From contig NZ_JAGGOI010000031.1 in the NCBI RefSeq assembly GCF_018614585.1, positions 248,001 through 312,000 on the forward strand: a stretch of DNA of 64,000 bases. The letters run 5' to 3'. The position numbers and the translations under genes are program-made. Source of the DNA: Streptomyces sp. ISL-1 (GTDB lineage Bacteria > Actinomycetota > Actinomycetes > Streptomycetales > Streptomycetaceae). The notes under the pieces are model-generated. The model was not told the DNA's origin and did not search any database. It saw nothing but the letters and a program-made list of their open reading frames with translations. Of this stretch, positions 25,132-33,027 are shown piece after piece; positions within the stretch are counted from its first letter, which is position 1; each line of letters starts with the position of its first letter.

Positions 25132-26208
25132 GTGTGACTTAGCGCTTCACTTGGCGAGTGAGCAGCTGGCCTGGCGGGGCTGAGCGCTCTGGTGGGCGAG
25201 CTGAGCCTTGCGGCTGGGTGAGCGAGTTGATCTCTGTTTGGCGACGGGTACCTGGGGATGTCGTTGCAGCGTGCATGGGATCGCCAGCATGGCACTGCGA
25301 CCTGTTCAGGTGAACATAAAGGCTCTTGATGACTCGGCGGTCGGCCGGTTCTGGGCGGAGGCGCTCGGCTGGGGTGTTTCCAGCGAGGGATCCGGCGTGA
25401 CCGCCGTTCAACCCGTCGGCTTCGATTGGCTGGACCCGGTCACCGTCTGCGTCGACGTTGTCACCGTCCCGGAACCCAAGACGACAACAAAGAACCGTGT
25501 GCACCTCGATCTCGCCACCACCTCTGCGGCCCATCAGGCGGAGTTGGTCGCGCGCCTCCAGTCTCTCGGTGCGACGCCCGCCCACGTGGGCCAGGGCAAA
25601 GTGCCGTGGACGGTCCTCGCCGACCCGGAGGGCAACGAGTTCTGCGTGCTGGAGCCTCGGGAGATCTACCGGGACACCCGGCCGATCGCCGCGGTGGCGG
25701 TCGACTGCGCGGATCCGCAGGCCATGGCCCGGTTCTGGGGTGAGGCGATGGACTGGACCCTGCACGAGGTGACTGACGATCATGCGGTGTTGCGCTCCGC
25801 CAGGGGTGTCGGCCCGTATCTCGAGTTCCTCCGCACGCCCGGCGTGAAGACCGTGCCGGACCGCGTCCATCTTGACCTGCTGCCGTACCCCGGTGACGAT
25901 CAAGAGGCGGAGGTGGCCCGGCTGCGGGCCCTCGGCGCCACCGACCTCGACCTCGGCCAGGGCGACGTCCCGTGGAAGTGTCTGGCCGACCCGGAGGGCC
26001 ACGAGTTCTGCGTCCTCGCCCGGTCCTGACGCGGAGCCTTAACGACACCCCGACACGTGAGCCTTGTGTGCTGATGCGCCATGACCCCGGGTGGGTTGGG
26101 CTGCGGCGTCTCGGTCGATTCGGGCGGCGAGAGCTTGCGTGTCGGGGGCGAGATCAGCTCGCTCGCCGACCACAACGCTCAACTCGCCAACTGAGGCGCT
26201 AAGTCACA
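25132..26208 (+). mobile_element. Transposase-less cassette with 28-bp TIRs and 12-bp direct repeats
   Basis: Left end 25132-25159 and right end 26181-26208 are inverted repeats matching at 26 of 28 bases (left starts GTGTGACTTAGCGC, right ends GCGCTAAGTCACAC). The element is immediately flanked by the direct repeat CTGCCCGCACCC at 25120-25131 and 26209-26220, the signature of a target duplication. The 1077-bp interior carries only a VOC gene; there is no transposase. Mobilisation in trans, as for the mobile insertion cassettes (MICs) of the Bacillus cereus group, is the closest known parallel. Similar ends recur at 58.3-63.5 kb. Confidence 0.85.
25289..26029 (+). CDS. Two-domain VOC (glyoxalase/bleomycin-resistance fold) protein, cassette cargo
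   Basis: 246 residues from the ATG at 25289, where similarity to VOC proteins begins (RPVQVNIKALDDSAVGRFWAEALGW). Two tandem VOC modules: residues 1-125 and 130-246, each with a FW(A/G)EA(L/M) helix, NRVHLDL or DRVHLDL, and LADPEG(N/H)EFCVL at the end. The His and terminal Glu positions fit metal binding. The fold serves glyoxalases, dioxygenases and drug-binding proteins; the actual ligand is unknown. It is the only gene in the TIR-flanked cassette, 130 bp inside the left end. There is no strong ribosome site (GGGA at 25277), so expression may depend on the insertion context. Confidence 0.88.
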   Translation: MALRPVQVNIKALDDSAVGRFWAEALGWGVSSEGSGVTAVQPVGFDWLDPVTVCVDVVTVPEPKTTTKNRVHLDLATTSAAHQAELVARLQSLGATPAHVGQGKVPWTVLADPEGNEFCVLEPREIYRDTRPIAAVAVDCADPQAMARFWGEAMDWTLHEVTDDHAVLRSARGVGPYLEFLRTPGVKTVPDRVHLDLLPYPGDDQEAEVARLRALGATDLDLGQGDVPWKCLADPEGHEFCVLARS

Positions 26209-26442
26209 CCTGCCCGCACCCATGGTCCGCACTGACCACGGTCATCGAGGGACGCACCAGCCTTGCGGCGAAAGAGTTTGCGTTTTTCGCGGGGCGGTTG
26301 GTGCACGGTGCTACGTGTCGGTCCACCCCGCGGCATTCGACAGTGGCGCGCATGCGCTGCTGGCGTACTCGCCCCGGGGATTGTCGAGCCCGGTTCGTTC
26401 CCCGCGACTGCGGCTCCGAACCAGGTGCAGGCTCGAACGCCG

Positions 26443-26727
26443 CTAAGCGGAAGCCACAACCGTCCCGGCCATGACCTGCGGAGGGGTGGGGAGCAGGGAC
26501 GCGAGGTTGTCCCGCACGAAGTTTGCCGCTCTCAAGACCGATTCCTCGGCGCCGGCCTGGTCCTGGAAGACGCTGGTCGAGACCATGACTCCGTTCCCGG
26601 CATCGACCCAGTAGTAGGCCACGAAGCCGGGGACCTGGCGCATGAGCGGCACGAACCTCTCATTCACCAGGCGTCCCGCCTCGGCCGGATCGGTCACCCC
26701 TTCGTAACGCCGGACTGCTGCGTACAT
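26443..26727 (-). CDS. Small ABM-like ferredoxin-fold protein
   Basis: 94 residues from an ATG preceded by GAGGAG. Pattern: MYAAVRRYEGVTDPAEAGRL, PLMRQVPGFVAYYWVDAGNGVMVSTSVFQD, then AEESVLRAANFVRD. It resembles dimeric alpha/beta-barrel proteins of the antibiotic-biosynthesis-monooxygenase/EthD type, in which the first and third strands and the VPGF turn are typical. The reaction is unknown. It lies just outside the right direct repeat of the VOC cassette, transcribed toward it. Confidence 0.75.
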   Translation of the reverse strand: MYAAVRRYEGVTDPAEAGRLVNERFVPLMRQVPGFVAYYWVDAGNGVMVSTSVFQDQAGAEESVLRAANFVRDNLASLLPTPPQVMAGTVVASA

Positions 26728-26849
26728 GGCTGATCTCCTCGCGGGTTCCGGGATTCGTCCTCTGCTGAGACGCCGTACCCATACGACGGCTATCTCGCTC
26801 GCGGGGCGTACGGCATCACCGGAAGGGGCCGCATTTGGTGATCCGAACG

Positions 26850-27029
26850 GCGGCTTCCGGCCGCGCCGCGCGGGTTGCCGAGGGAGCGGTGGAGGGTCAG
26901 GGCACCCTCAGGGTGGCGATGCGCGTCCTCGTACCGCTCGGCCTTTGCGTGAAGCAGGCCGAGGTCGTGAGCGCCCCGGGCCTTGAGTGGTGTCCCCCCG
27001 AGCTCCCGATGGAGGTCGCGAGCCTTGTC
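26850..27029 (-). pseudogene. TPR-domain fragment of a SARP/AfsR-like regulator
   Basis: The minus strand reads DKARDLHRELGGTPLKARGA, HDLGLLHAKAERYEDAHRHP and EGALTLHRSLGNPRGAA, a tetratricopeptide repeat with the spacing found at the C-terminus of AfsR/SARP-type regulators. There is no start and no other repeat. The rest of 26728-27277 holds only the promoter of the VOC gene at 27278. Confidence 0.55.
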
Positions 27030-27277
27030 CGGGCGTCAACGGCGTCGTCGCAGCGGCGGTCGGCGCCGAGGATCTTGCCCTCGCCGACTCCTACGCCTCG
27101 TGCGTCAGAGTGAGGAAGGAGACACCTCGCGGCCTCGGTGGCGAGCCCGGCCCCCACAGGATGTAGGTGGCCGGTGCAGCGGGATCGAAGCCGTCCAGAA
27201 AGCGATGGAGACCACGACGGCGGGGTCGACCGGGGCTACAGTGTAGTCCTGACAAATCGTCATGAAAGGATCGTGCT

Positions 27278-27694
27278 GTGGCCTCTCGACTCAACCCGTA
27301 CATCAGTTTCGCCGGTGACGCCAAGCAAGCCCTGGAGTTCTACAAGGACGTCTTCGGCGGCACCCTGACGGTCAACACCTTCGGCGACTTCGGCTCCGAG
27401 GCGCCGCCCGGGTACGCCGACAAGATCATGCACGGCCAGCTGGAGACGCCGAGCGGCTTCACGCTCATGGGTGCCGACAACCCTCCCGGCATGGAGCGTA
27501 AGCCCGGCAACAACTTCGCCGTGAGTCTGAGCGGCGACCACGCCGACGAGTTGCGCGGCTACTGGGAGAAGCTGTCCGCCGGCGGCAATGTGTCGGTCCC
27601 GCTGGAGAAGCAGATGTGGGGCGATGTGTTCGGCATGTGTACGGACAAGTTCGGGATCGGCTGGATGGTCAACATCGCTGAGTCCGGGGCCTGA
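27278..27694 (+). CDS. VOC family protein (PhnB-like)
   Basis: 138 residues from a GTG, with AAAGGA about 10 bases upstream. A single PhnB-type VOC domain: LNPYISFAGDAKQALEFYKDVFGG, MHGQLETPSGFTLMGADNPPG, then VPLEKQMWGDVFGMCTDKFGIGWMVNI. Members resemble 3-demethylubiquinone methyltransferase-like VOC proteins; the function is unknown. Monocistronic, convergent with the lipoprotein gene. Confidence 0.92.
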   Translation: MASRLNPYISFAGDAKQALEFYKDVFGGTLTVNTFGDFGSEAPPGYADKIMHGQLETPSGFTLMGADNPPGMERKPGNNFAVSLSGDHADELRGYWEKLSAGGNVSVPLEKQMWGDVFGMCTDKFGIGWMVNIAESGA

Positions 27695-27785
27695 TGCTCC
27701 CTGGCATCGTCCCCAAGGGCCCTGCCGCCGGTGCGGGCCCCTGGGACGGCCCGGGGTCATGGGCGGCCGTCGCCGGCCGGCGCTG

Positions 27786-27805
27786 CTCCCCGCACGCGCG
27801 GGGAG
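27786..27805 (+). terminator. Hairpin between convergent genes
   Basis: CTCCCCGC (27786-27793), loop ACGC, GCGGGGAG (27798-27805). It lies between the VOC stop (27694) and the converging lipoprotein stop (27910). Confidence 0.5.
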
Positions 27806-27909
27806 GGTAGGCCCACACCCGCCGAAGCCCTTCGCAAGGTGGGCTCGTCGCGGGCATCTTCCCCCTCCGGTCCACCCGATGATCCGAACGAAACGCTTAG
27901 GTCGGGACA

Positions 27910-28434
27910 TCAGCGGTAGTCGTCGGGGTGGCCCTGCATCCACGTGTTGATCTTGTCGCGGGTGCCGATCAGTGAGGTCTGGTGCTTCTTCAGGTTCTCG
28001 TAGGATCGGTCGCCGCCGAGCTCCGCGTCGAGCTTCTTGATCAGGTCGATCGGCTCGGGGAAGTGGCCGGGACCCTTCGGGTCCGCCTTCATGGCCCGGT
28101 CCATGCGATGAAGTTCGTCGTAGACCCGCCCGAGGAAGTAGGCGCAGTTGCCCGGGGTGCACGAGTCTCCCAGGGTCGCCTGGAGCCCGGCGAAGGCGTC
28201 GCGGACCTTCTCGGCCGATGCTGCAGCGGGCGCCGAGGGCGGTGCGGAGACAGCGGAGGCTTCGCGGGACGCCGAGGGCGAGGCGGGCGTGCTCGCCGGC
28301 GCACTGGCCTCGCCCGCGGCGGCGGCCGGGCCGCCGTCCGGCTTGTCGGCCTTCGGGGTCGTGCTGCAGGAGACGCTGAGCGCGGCCAGGGTTACGGCGA
28401 CAACGGCCGCGCCCCGCACTGAGGACTTGAACAT
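27910..28434 (-). CDS. Putative small secreted lipoprotein
   Basis: 174 residues from an ATG after a GGGGGG stretch. The signal peptide (SSVRGAAVVAVTLAALSVSC) ends in a plausible lipobox, LSVSC. Residues 25-75 are a low-complexity Ala/Ser/Pro linker that would span the cell wall. The C-terminal 95 residues contain two Cys in GDSCTPGNCAYFLGRVYDEL, which may form a disulfide, and a helical IDLIKKLDAEL segment. I do not recognise the family. Probably an anchored surface protein. Confidence 0.75.
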   Translation of the reverse strand: MFKSSVRGAAVVAVTLAALSVSCSTTPKADKPDGGPAAAAGEASAPASTPASPSASREASAVSAPPSAPAAASAEKVRDAFAGLQATLGDSCTPGNCAYFLGRVYDELHRMDRAMKADPKGPGHFPEPIDLIKKLDAELGGDRSYENLKKHQTSLIGTRDKINTWMQGHPDDYR

Positions 28435-28552
28435 GGAATTCCCCCCGTGATCGTCGAGTCAGCCGACCCTACGCGTAACCCCCGTTGGCGCATGGAGGGT
28501 GGGCGGGCCAGGCAAGATCCAAACGAGACTGCCTGGCCAGTTTGCAGGGGCG

Positions 28553-28756
28553 GCATGCCTCGCCGAGGCAACCTTCAACGCACGGCCCGAGCAGTGCCTG
28601 CTCATTGACGACATGACGGACAATTGCGCAGCCGTCCGGCGCCGCGGCTGGACTGCCGTGGCACACCTCGACACCGATCGCACCATCACCGCCCTCGCCC
28701 GATTCACACCTGCCGAAGCGCAGCAGCAGCCGGAGTCACCGATGCCGAACACGTAG
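28553..28756 (+). pseudogene. HAD-like hydrolase C-terminal remnant
   Basis: Reads LAEATFNARPEQCLLIDDMT, DNCAAVRRRGWTAVAHLDTD then RTITALARF, the motif IV region (LLIDD) and last strand of HAD-superfamily hydrolases. The N-terminal catalytic part is missing. Confidence 0.6.
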
Positions 28757-28850
28757 CGTGATGGTCACGCGAGGTGACGCCTGGGTGGCGGTGCTGGCCG
28801 CGATCTCGAAGAAAGGTCGTCAGCGGGCGGAGCCCGGGCGACGTGCTCGA

Positions 28851-28982
28851 CCCGTGCTGTCCCCGGGATACCGGGGCGATGTCGCGGCGGCCGCGGTGAC
28901 CCGGGAGGGCGGCCACGGCGGCGCTGCGGCGGGCCCGATCGTGGCGGCGGTTGTCCGCGCGGGGGCTGAGGGCGGGGGCTGA
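28851..28982 (+). pseudogene. Extra penicillin-binding protein C-terminal fragment
   Basis: PGYRGDVAAAAVTREGGHGG followed by AAAGPIVAAVVRAG aligns closely with the end of the intact PBP downstream (WRGDLAAAAVVQQGGRGGKS then TGPLVAAVLKAAS). It ends at the TGA at 28980-28982, 82 bp before the intact gene starts. It is the tail of a second, deleted PBP of the same type. Confidence 0.7.
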
Positions 28983-29064
28983 GGAGCGGCCGCACATCTG
29001 CCGCCCCTAGTGTGGGGGACCTCTTGGTGAGGAGCTGGGGGATCGGCGAACGGCGGAGGACTTT

Positions 29065-30765
29065 GTGGGCAAGAGAGGGCGCGCCCCGCGCAGGAGAACG
29101 CACCCTGCGCTGATCGGCGGCGTGGTCGCGGTGGTCGTGGGCGGCGCGGGGTTCGCCGCGTACAGCATCTACGGCGCCACGGCGGACGAGGACACGACGG
29201 GCGGCGGCACTGCGAAGACGCTCAAAGCAGGCCCGGTGACGGCCGCGGAAGTCCGGGCCACGACCGTCGGGTTCCTCACCGCGTGGCAGGGAGGCAACGC
29301 CGCGAAGGCCGCCGCGTACACCGACGACGCGGCGGCGGCGCAGGCCGCGCTGACCGGGTTCCACAAGAACGCGCACATCGGCGATGTGACGCTGACCCGC
29401 GGCGAGGCGTCCGGCGCCACGGTGACGTTCAAGGTCTCCGGCACCGTCTCGTACAAGGGCAAGAGCAAGCCCCTGGCCTACGACTCCCGGCTCACGGTCG
29501 TACGCCGGGCGAAGGACGGCAAGGCACTCGTCGGGTGGCAGCCGTCCGTCGTGCACCCGGACCTGAAGCAGGGCGACACCCTGGTCACCGGTGTGGCCGG
29601 GGACCCGCCCGTCAAGGCGCTGGACCGTGACGGCGCGGAGCTCACCGAGGCGAAGTACCCCTCGCTCGGCACCGTCCTGGACGGGCTGCGGGCGAAGTAC
29701 GGCAAGAAGGCCGGGGGTAGGGCGGGGATCGAACTGCGGGTGGTCCGCGGGCACAGCGCGGACGCCTCGCAGACGAATGACGGCTCTGGGAAGAGCGAGG
29801 AGAGCGACGACGAGACCCCTGACAAGACGCTGCTGACGCTGTCCGATGGCACGCCGGGGACACTGAAGACCACGCTCAGTGCGACCGCGCAGGCCGCCGC
29901 CGAGCGAGAAGTGGGTGAGCGCAAGGGGGCGTCCATAGTCGTCATGAAGCCGTCGACCGGTGAGATCCTCGCCGCCGCCAATTCGAGCCATGGCTTCAAC
30001 ACGGCGCTCCAGGGGTCCCTGGCGCCCGGCTCCACGATGAAGATCGTGACGGCGTCGATGCTGCTGGAGAAGGCCCTCGCGTCGGTCGACAAGCCGCATC
30101 CGTGCCCCAAGTACGCGTCGTACGGCGGCTGGAAGTTCCAGAACGTGGAGAAGTTCGAGATCAAGAACGGTACGTTCCGTTCGAGCTTCGCTGCTTCCTG
30201 TAACACCGCCTTCATCACACAGGCCGAGAAGCTCGACGACGACGATCTGACCAAACAGGCCCAGCAGGTCTTCGGGCTCGGGCTCAACAACTGGTCGATC
30301 GGGGTGTCCAGCTTCGACGGGGCCGTGCCGGTGCAGAGCAATGCGCAGATGGCGGCGTCGCTCATCGGGCAGGGCGGGGTACGGATGAACCCGCTGAACG
30401 TCGCATCCATCATCTCCACGGCCAAGACGGGCGTCTTCCGGCAGCCGTACCTGGTCTCGCCCGATGTCGACGACCGCACGCTCGCGAAGGCCGCGCGCAA
30501 GCTGGACGCGTCCGCGCAGACGCAGCTGCACGAACTCCTGAACTACACCGCGACGTCGGGCTCCGCCGCGGAGGCCATGGCGGGCGTCGGATCGGACATA
30601 GGCGGCAAGACGGGCTCCGCGGAGGTCGACGGCCAGACCAAGCCCAACGGCTGGTTCACCGCATGGCGCGGCGACCTCGCCGCAGCGGCGGTGGTCCAAC
30701 AGGGCGGCCGGGGCGGCAAGTCGACGGGGCCGCTGGTGGCGGCGGTGCTGAAGGCGGCCAGCTGA
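29065..30765 (+). CDS. Penicillin-binding transpeptidase with MecA_N-like domain
   Basis: 566 residues from a GTG with GGAGGAC three bases upstream. Basic N-terminus, then one membrane helix (LIGGVVAVVVGGAGFAAYSIYG). Residues 55-160 are an NTF2-like MecA_N domain (TVGFLTAWQGGNAAKAAAYT...). The transpeptidase domain carries all three active-site motifs: SxxK in APGSTMKIV, SxN in SFAASCNTAF, and KTG in GGKTGSAEVDG. It forms peptidoglycan cross-links outside the membrane and may have low beta-lactam affinity, as do other MecA_N-bearing PBPs. An acidic SGKSEESDDETPDK linker precedes the catalytic domain. Monocistronic. A homologous C-terminal fragment lies directly upstream. Confidence 0.95.
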   Translation: MGKRGRAPRRRTHPALIGGVVAVVVGGAGFAAYSIYGATADEDTTGGGTAKTLKAGPVTAAEVRATTVGFLTAWQGGNAAKAAAYTDDAAAAQAALTGFHKNAHIGDVTLTRGEASGATVTFKVSGTVSYKGKSKPLAYDSRLTVVRRAKDGKALVGWQPSVVHPDLKQGDTLVTGVAGDPPVKALDRDGAELTEAKYPSLGTVLDGLRAKYGKKAGGRAGIELRVVRGHSADASQTNDGSGKSEESDDETPDKTLLTLSDGTPGTLKTTLSATAQAAAEREVGERKGASIVVMKPSTGEILAAANSSHGFNTALQGSLAPGSTMKIVTASMLLEKALASVDKPHPCPKYASYGGWKFQNVEKFEIKNGTFRSSFAASCNTAFITQAEKLDDDDLTKQAQQVFGLGLNNWSIGVSSFDGAVPVQSNAQMAASLIGQGGVRMNPLNVASIISTAKTGVFRQPYLVSPDVDDRTLAKAARKLDASAQTQLHELLNYTATSGSAAEAMAGVGSDIGGKTGSAEVDGQTKPNGWFTAWRGDLAAAAVVQQGGRGGKSTGPLVAAVLKAAS

Positions 30766-30969
30766 CGGCGGCCGCCCACAGGGGGAACGGAACTCACTCG
30801 CCTGCTCAGTACACCGACCGCTGGCGTTCCGCCCATGACGAGGTCGCAGCGGAGGAGAGCGCGCCCCAGTATGTGGTGGCAGGCATCACGAATGCGAGCA
30901 GTCCACCAGGCCCCGCGAAGACCACGGACGCCAGCAGGCAGCGGCGCGCGCGACAGGTGGCCGGACGGA
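30766..30969. other. Intergenic, weak minus-strand frame
   Basis: A minus-strand GTG frame (30994-30806, 62 codons) has one hydrophobic stretch (CLLASVVFAGPGGLLAFVMP) but overlaps the VOC promoter and lacks a family match. Not called as a gene. Confidence 0.25.
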
Positions 30970-31017
30970 TCAGGAATCGAGAAGCGTCGGTCACCGGCCG
31001 CAGCTAACGTGACGGCC
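30970..31017 (+). promoter_or_regulatory. Shared-type VOC promoter, copy 1
   Basis: TCAGGAATCGAGAAGCG at 30970-30986 and CTAACGTGACGG at 31004-31015 lead directly to the ATG at 31018. The same blocks precede the VOC gene at 32042. GGAAT resembles an ECF-type -35; TAACGT (31005-31010) is a -10 that would give an almost leaderless mRNA. Confidence 0.6.
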
Positions 31018-31428
31018 ATGGACATCACCATTCACACGACCTCCCTTCCTCATGACGACGCGGACGCCGCCCTGGCCTTCTACCGCGACACCCTCGGCTT
31101 CGAGGTCCGCAGCGACGTCGGACACGGCAAGTTGCGCTGGATCACGGTCGGCCCCGTCGATCAGCCCGGCACTTCCATCCTCCTGGCACCGCCGGCCGCC
31201 GACCCCGGGGTCACTGAGGACGAGCGCCGCACCATCGTCGAGATGATGGCCAAGGGCACCTACGGCTGGATCCTGCTGGCCACCCGGGACCTCGACGGCA
31301 CCTTCGAGAAGCTGCAGGCCGGCGACGCCGAGGTCGTCCAGGAGCCGACCGATCAGCCGTACGGCGTTCGCGACTGCGCCTTCCGTGATCCCGCGGGCAA
31401 CCTGATCCGCATCCAAGAGCTTCGCTGA
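31018..31428 (+). CDS. Single-domain VOC family protein
   Basis: 136 residues from the ATG at 31018. VOC fold: ITIHTTSLPHDDADAALAFYRDTLGFEV, SILLAPPAAD, then GWILLATRDLDGTFEKLQAGDAEVVQEPTDQPYGVRDCAFRDPAGNLIRIQEL. Metal-ligand positions (His near the start, Glu in IQEL) are kept. Unknown substrate; of the glyoxalase/bleomycin-resistance type. No ribosome site; near-leaderless. It is followed by an AraC regulator and a second VOC gene with the same promoter blocks. Confidence 0.92.
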   Translation: MDITIHTTSLPHDDADAALAFYRDTLGFEVRSDVGHGKLRWITVGPVDQPGTSILLAPPAADPGVTEDERRTIVEMMAKGTYGWILLATRDLDGTFEKLQAGDAEVVQEPTDQPYGVRDCAFRDPAGNLIRIQELR

Positions 31429-31562
31429 GCCGTTCGGTAATGGATCGGGCATCGGTGGCCGGCGCTTCCATGCGTCCTCGCGATGTCGGCCGCCAGGCCG
31501 AGACGTTCTTCACCCTCAGCATGTACTCAGGTGCTTGCGAACATCGATGAAAGGGTTCTCTC

Positions 31563-32036
31563 ATGTGTCATCCCGCACGGATGCGCGCACTCACCGCTGC
31601 GCAGCGCCTGAGCGACCTCGCGCGACTGCGCCGCGTCCGCGACCGGATCGACCGGGAGTACGCGCAGCCGCTCAACGTCGAGGCGCTCGCCCGCGGCGCG
31701 AACATGTCGGCCGGGCACCTCAGCCGGCAGTTCCGGCTCGCCTACGGCGAGTCGCCGTACGCCTATCTGATGACGCGTCGCATCGAGCGCGCGACGGCGC
31801 TGCTGCGGCTCGGCGACCTCAGCGTCACCGAGGTCTGCTTCGCGGTCGGCTGCTCATCGCTGGGCACCTTCAGCACCCGCTTCACCGAGCTGGTCGGCAT
31901 GCCGCCCAGCGCCTACCAGCGCCGCGAGGCGGGCGCTGCGGGCGCTGGGGCGGGCATGCCGTCGTGCGTGACGAAACAGGTGACCAGACCGGTCAGGAAT
32001 CGAGAAGCGCCGGGGGCCGAGCCGCAACTAGCGTGA
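31563..32036 (+). CDS. AraC-type HTH regulator
   Basis: 157 residues from an ATG after AAGGG. Essentially only the AraC DNA-binding domain: RIDREYAQPLNVEALARGANMSAGHLSRQFRLAYGESPYAYLM, then RIERATALLRLGDLSVTEVCFAVGCSSLGTFSTRFTELVGMPPSAY. There is no ligand-binding domain. Small AraC proteins of this kind are commonly paired with a VOC gene downstream, which may supply ligand sensing. Here the VOC gene starts 5 bp after the stop and its promoter lies inside the end of this gene. Confidence 0.92.
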   Translation: MCHPARMRALTAAQRLSDLARLRRVRDRIDREYAQPLNVEALARGANMSAGHLSRQFRLAYGESPYAYLMTRRIERATALLRLGDLSVTEVCFAVGCSSLGTFSTRFTELVGMPPSAYQRREAGAAGAGAGMPSCVTKQVTRPVRNREAPGAEPQLA

Positions 32037-32041
32037 CGGAC
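31993..32041 (+). promoter_or_regulatory. Shared-type VOC promoter, copy 2
   Basis: TCAGGAATCGAGAAGCG at 31993-32009 and CTAGCGTGACGG at 32028-32039 repeat the blocks upstream of 31018, with a spacing one base longer. The -10-like TAGCGT overlaps the stop of the AraC gene. Confidence 0.6.
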
Positions 32042-32665
32042 ATGACCTCCTTCGAATCCGTCACCCTCGAGGTGGCCGACCCCACGGCCGCCAACCGCTT
32101 CTACACCGCTTTCGGTTTGGGCACTCAGGTGCGCCTGCGGGCCTCGGAGGCGCCGACGACCGGCTTCCGTGGGTTCGCGCTGTCGCTCACGGTGTCCCAG
32201 CCGGCTACCGTCAACGGCTTCATAGGCGCCGCCCTCGACGCCGGCGCCACGCCGCTGAAGCCTGCCGCGAAGTCATTCTGGGGCTACGGCGGCGTCGTAC
32301 GCGCCCCGGACGGAACGATCTGGAAGGTCGCCACGTCGGCGAGGAAGGACACCGGCCCGGCCACCCGGCAGATCGACGAGATCGTGCTCCTGCTGGGAGC
32401 CACGGACGTGGCCGAGAGCAAGCGGTTCTACATCGACCGCGGCCTCGCCGTGGCCAAGAGCTTCGGCCGCAAGTACGTCGAGTTCGCCACTCCGTCGTGT
32501 CCCGTCAAGCTGGCGCTGTACGGGCGCCGTGCCCTTGCCAAGGACGTCGGCGTTCCTGCCGACGGCACCGGATCGCACCGGCTCATGCTCGGCGGCGCTG
32601 CCGGGTCTTTCACCGACCCGGACGGGTTCGCCTGGGAGGCCATGTCGCTGACACCCAGGCCCTGA
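32042..32665 (+). CDS. VOC family protein, double module
   Basis: 207 residues from the ATG at 32042. Two half-modules: FESVTLEVADPTAANRFYTAFGLG...GYGGVVRAPDGTIWKVATS (1-105) and QIDEIVLLLGATDVAESKRFYIDRGLAVAKSFG...GSFTDPDGFAWEAMSL (110-207). Typical of glyoxalase-like proteins encoded next to AraC regulators. Probably a ligand-binding partner of the AraC protein or a small-molecule detoxifier; the choice cannot be made from sequence. Confidence 0.9.
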   Translation: MTSFESVTLEVADPTAANRFYTAFGLGTQVRLRASEAPTTGFRGFALSLTVSQPATVNGFIGAALDAGATPLKPAAKSFWGYGGVVRAPDGTIWKVATSARKDTGPATRQIDEIVLLLGATDVAESKRFYIDRGLAVAKSFGRKYVEFATPSCPVKLALYGRRALAKDVGVPADGTGSHRLMLGGAAGSFTDPDGFAWEAMSLTPRP

Positions 32666-32829
32666 TCCGTCACTGCGGAGGTTCGGGTGCTGTCGCCGCC
32701 GAAACGGATGCGTACGCTTCGTGTCCACCGGGCCCACGAGACGGGCGGTGTGCGCGAGGCCATCAGGGCGCTGGAGGCCATGCCGTCCGCGAAGCCCGCG
32801 GTTTCGATGAACCGACCGATGACCGACGG

Positions 32830-32852
32830 AGCCCCTCCCCTGGAGGAAGGGG
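32830..32852. terminator. Hairpin (possible IS200/IS605-type end)
   Basis: GCCCCTCCCCT (32831-32841) faces AGGAAGGGG (32844-32852), a strong stem. It resembles terminal hairpins of IS200/IS605 elements, but no tnpA or tnpB is nearby. It may also serve as a terminator for the converging VOC and MFS operons. Confidence 0.35.
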
Positions 32853-33012
32853 TGGAGCTTCGTGGTCGGTCCGCCGCGGGATCGGCCGAGGGCGGCGCGC
32901 CAGGGCGCCGGAGCAGGCGCCGTCGGCCGGCGGGTTGCAGCCGGGCGTAGTCGGCCACGTAGGCGTAGCAGATCTCGTGTACGCCGGCGGCCGGTGACGT
33001 CGCGTCGTCCAT
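32853..33012 (-). other. Possible small gene at the end of the ATP-grasp/MFS operon
   Basis: An ATG at 33012, 16 bases after the MFS stop and preceded by GGGGGTGG, opens a frame beginning MDDATSPAAGVHEICYAYVA then DYARLQPA. The composition after about 28 codons becomes Arg/Pro-rich and unconvincing, and the frame would run into the VOC gene on the other strand. It may be a truncated gene or a short peptide gene. No family recognised. Confidence 0.3.
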
Positions 33013-33027
33013 CGTTCCACCCCCAGG

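Noticed and set aside
27786..27805. CRISPR repeat-like CTCCCCGC...GCGGGGAG
   Set aside because: Looks like the hairpin core of a type I-E repeat but occurs once, with no second copy or spacer; a terminator explains it better.
30806..30994. Minus-strand small membrane protein before the VOC gene
   Set aside because: Overlaps the conserved promoter blocks and has no family support.
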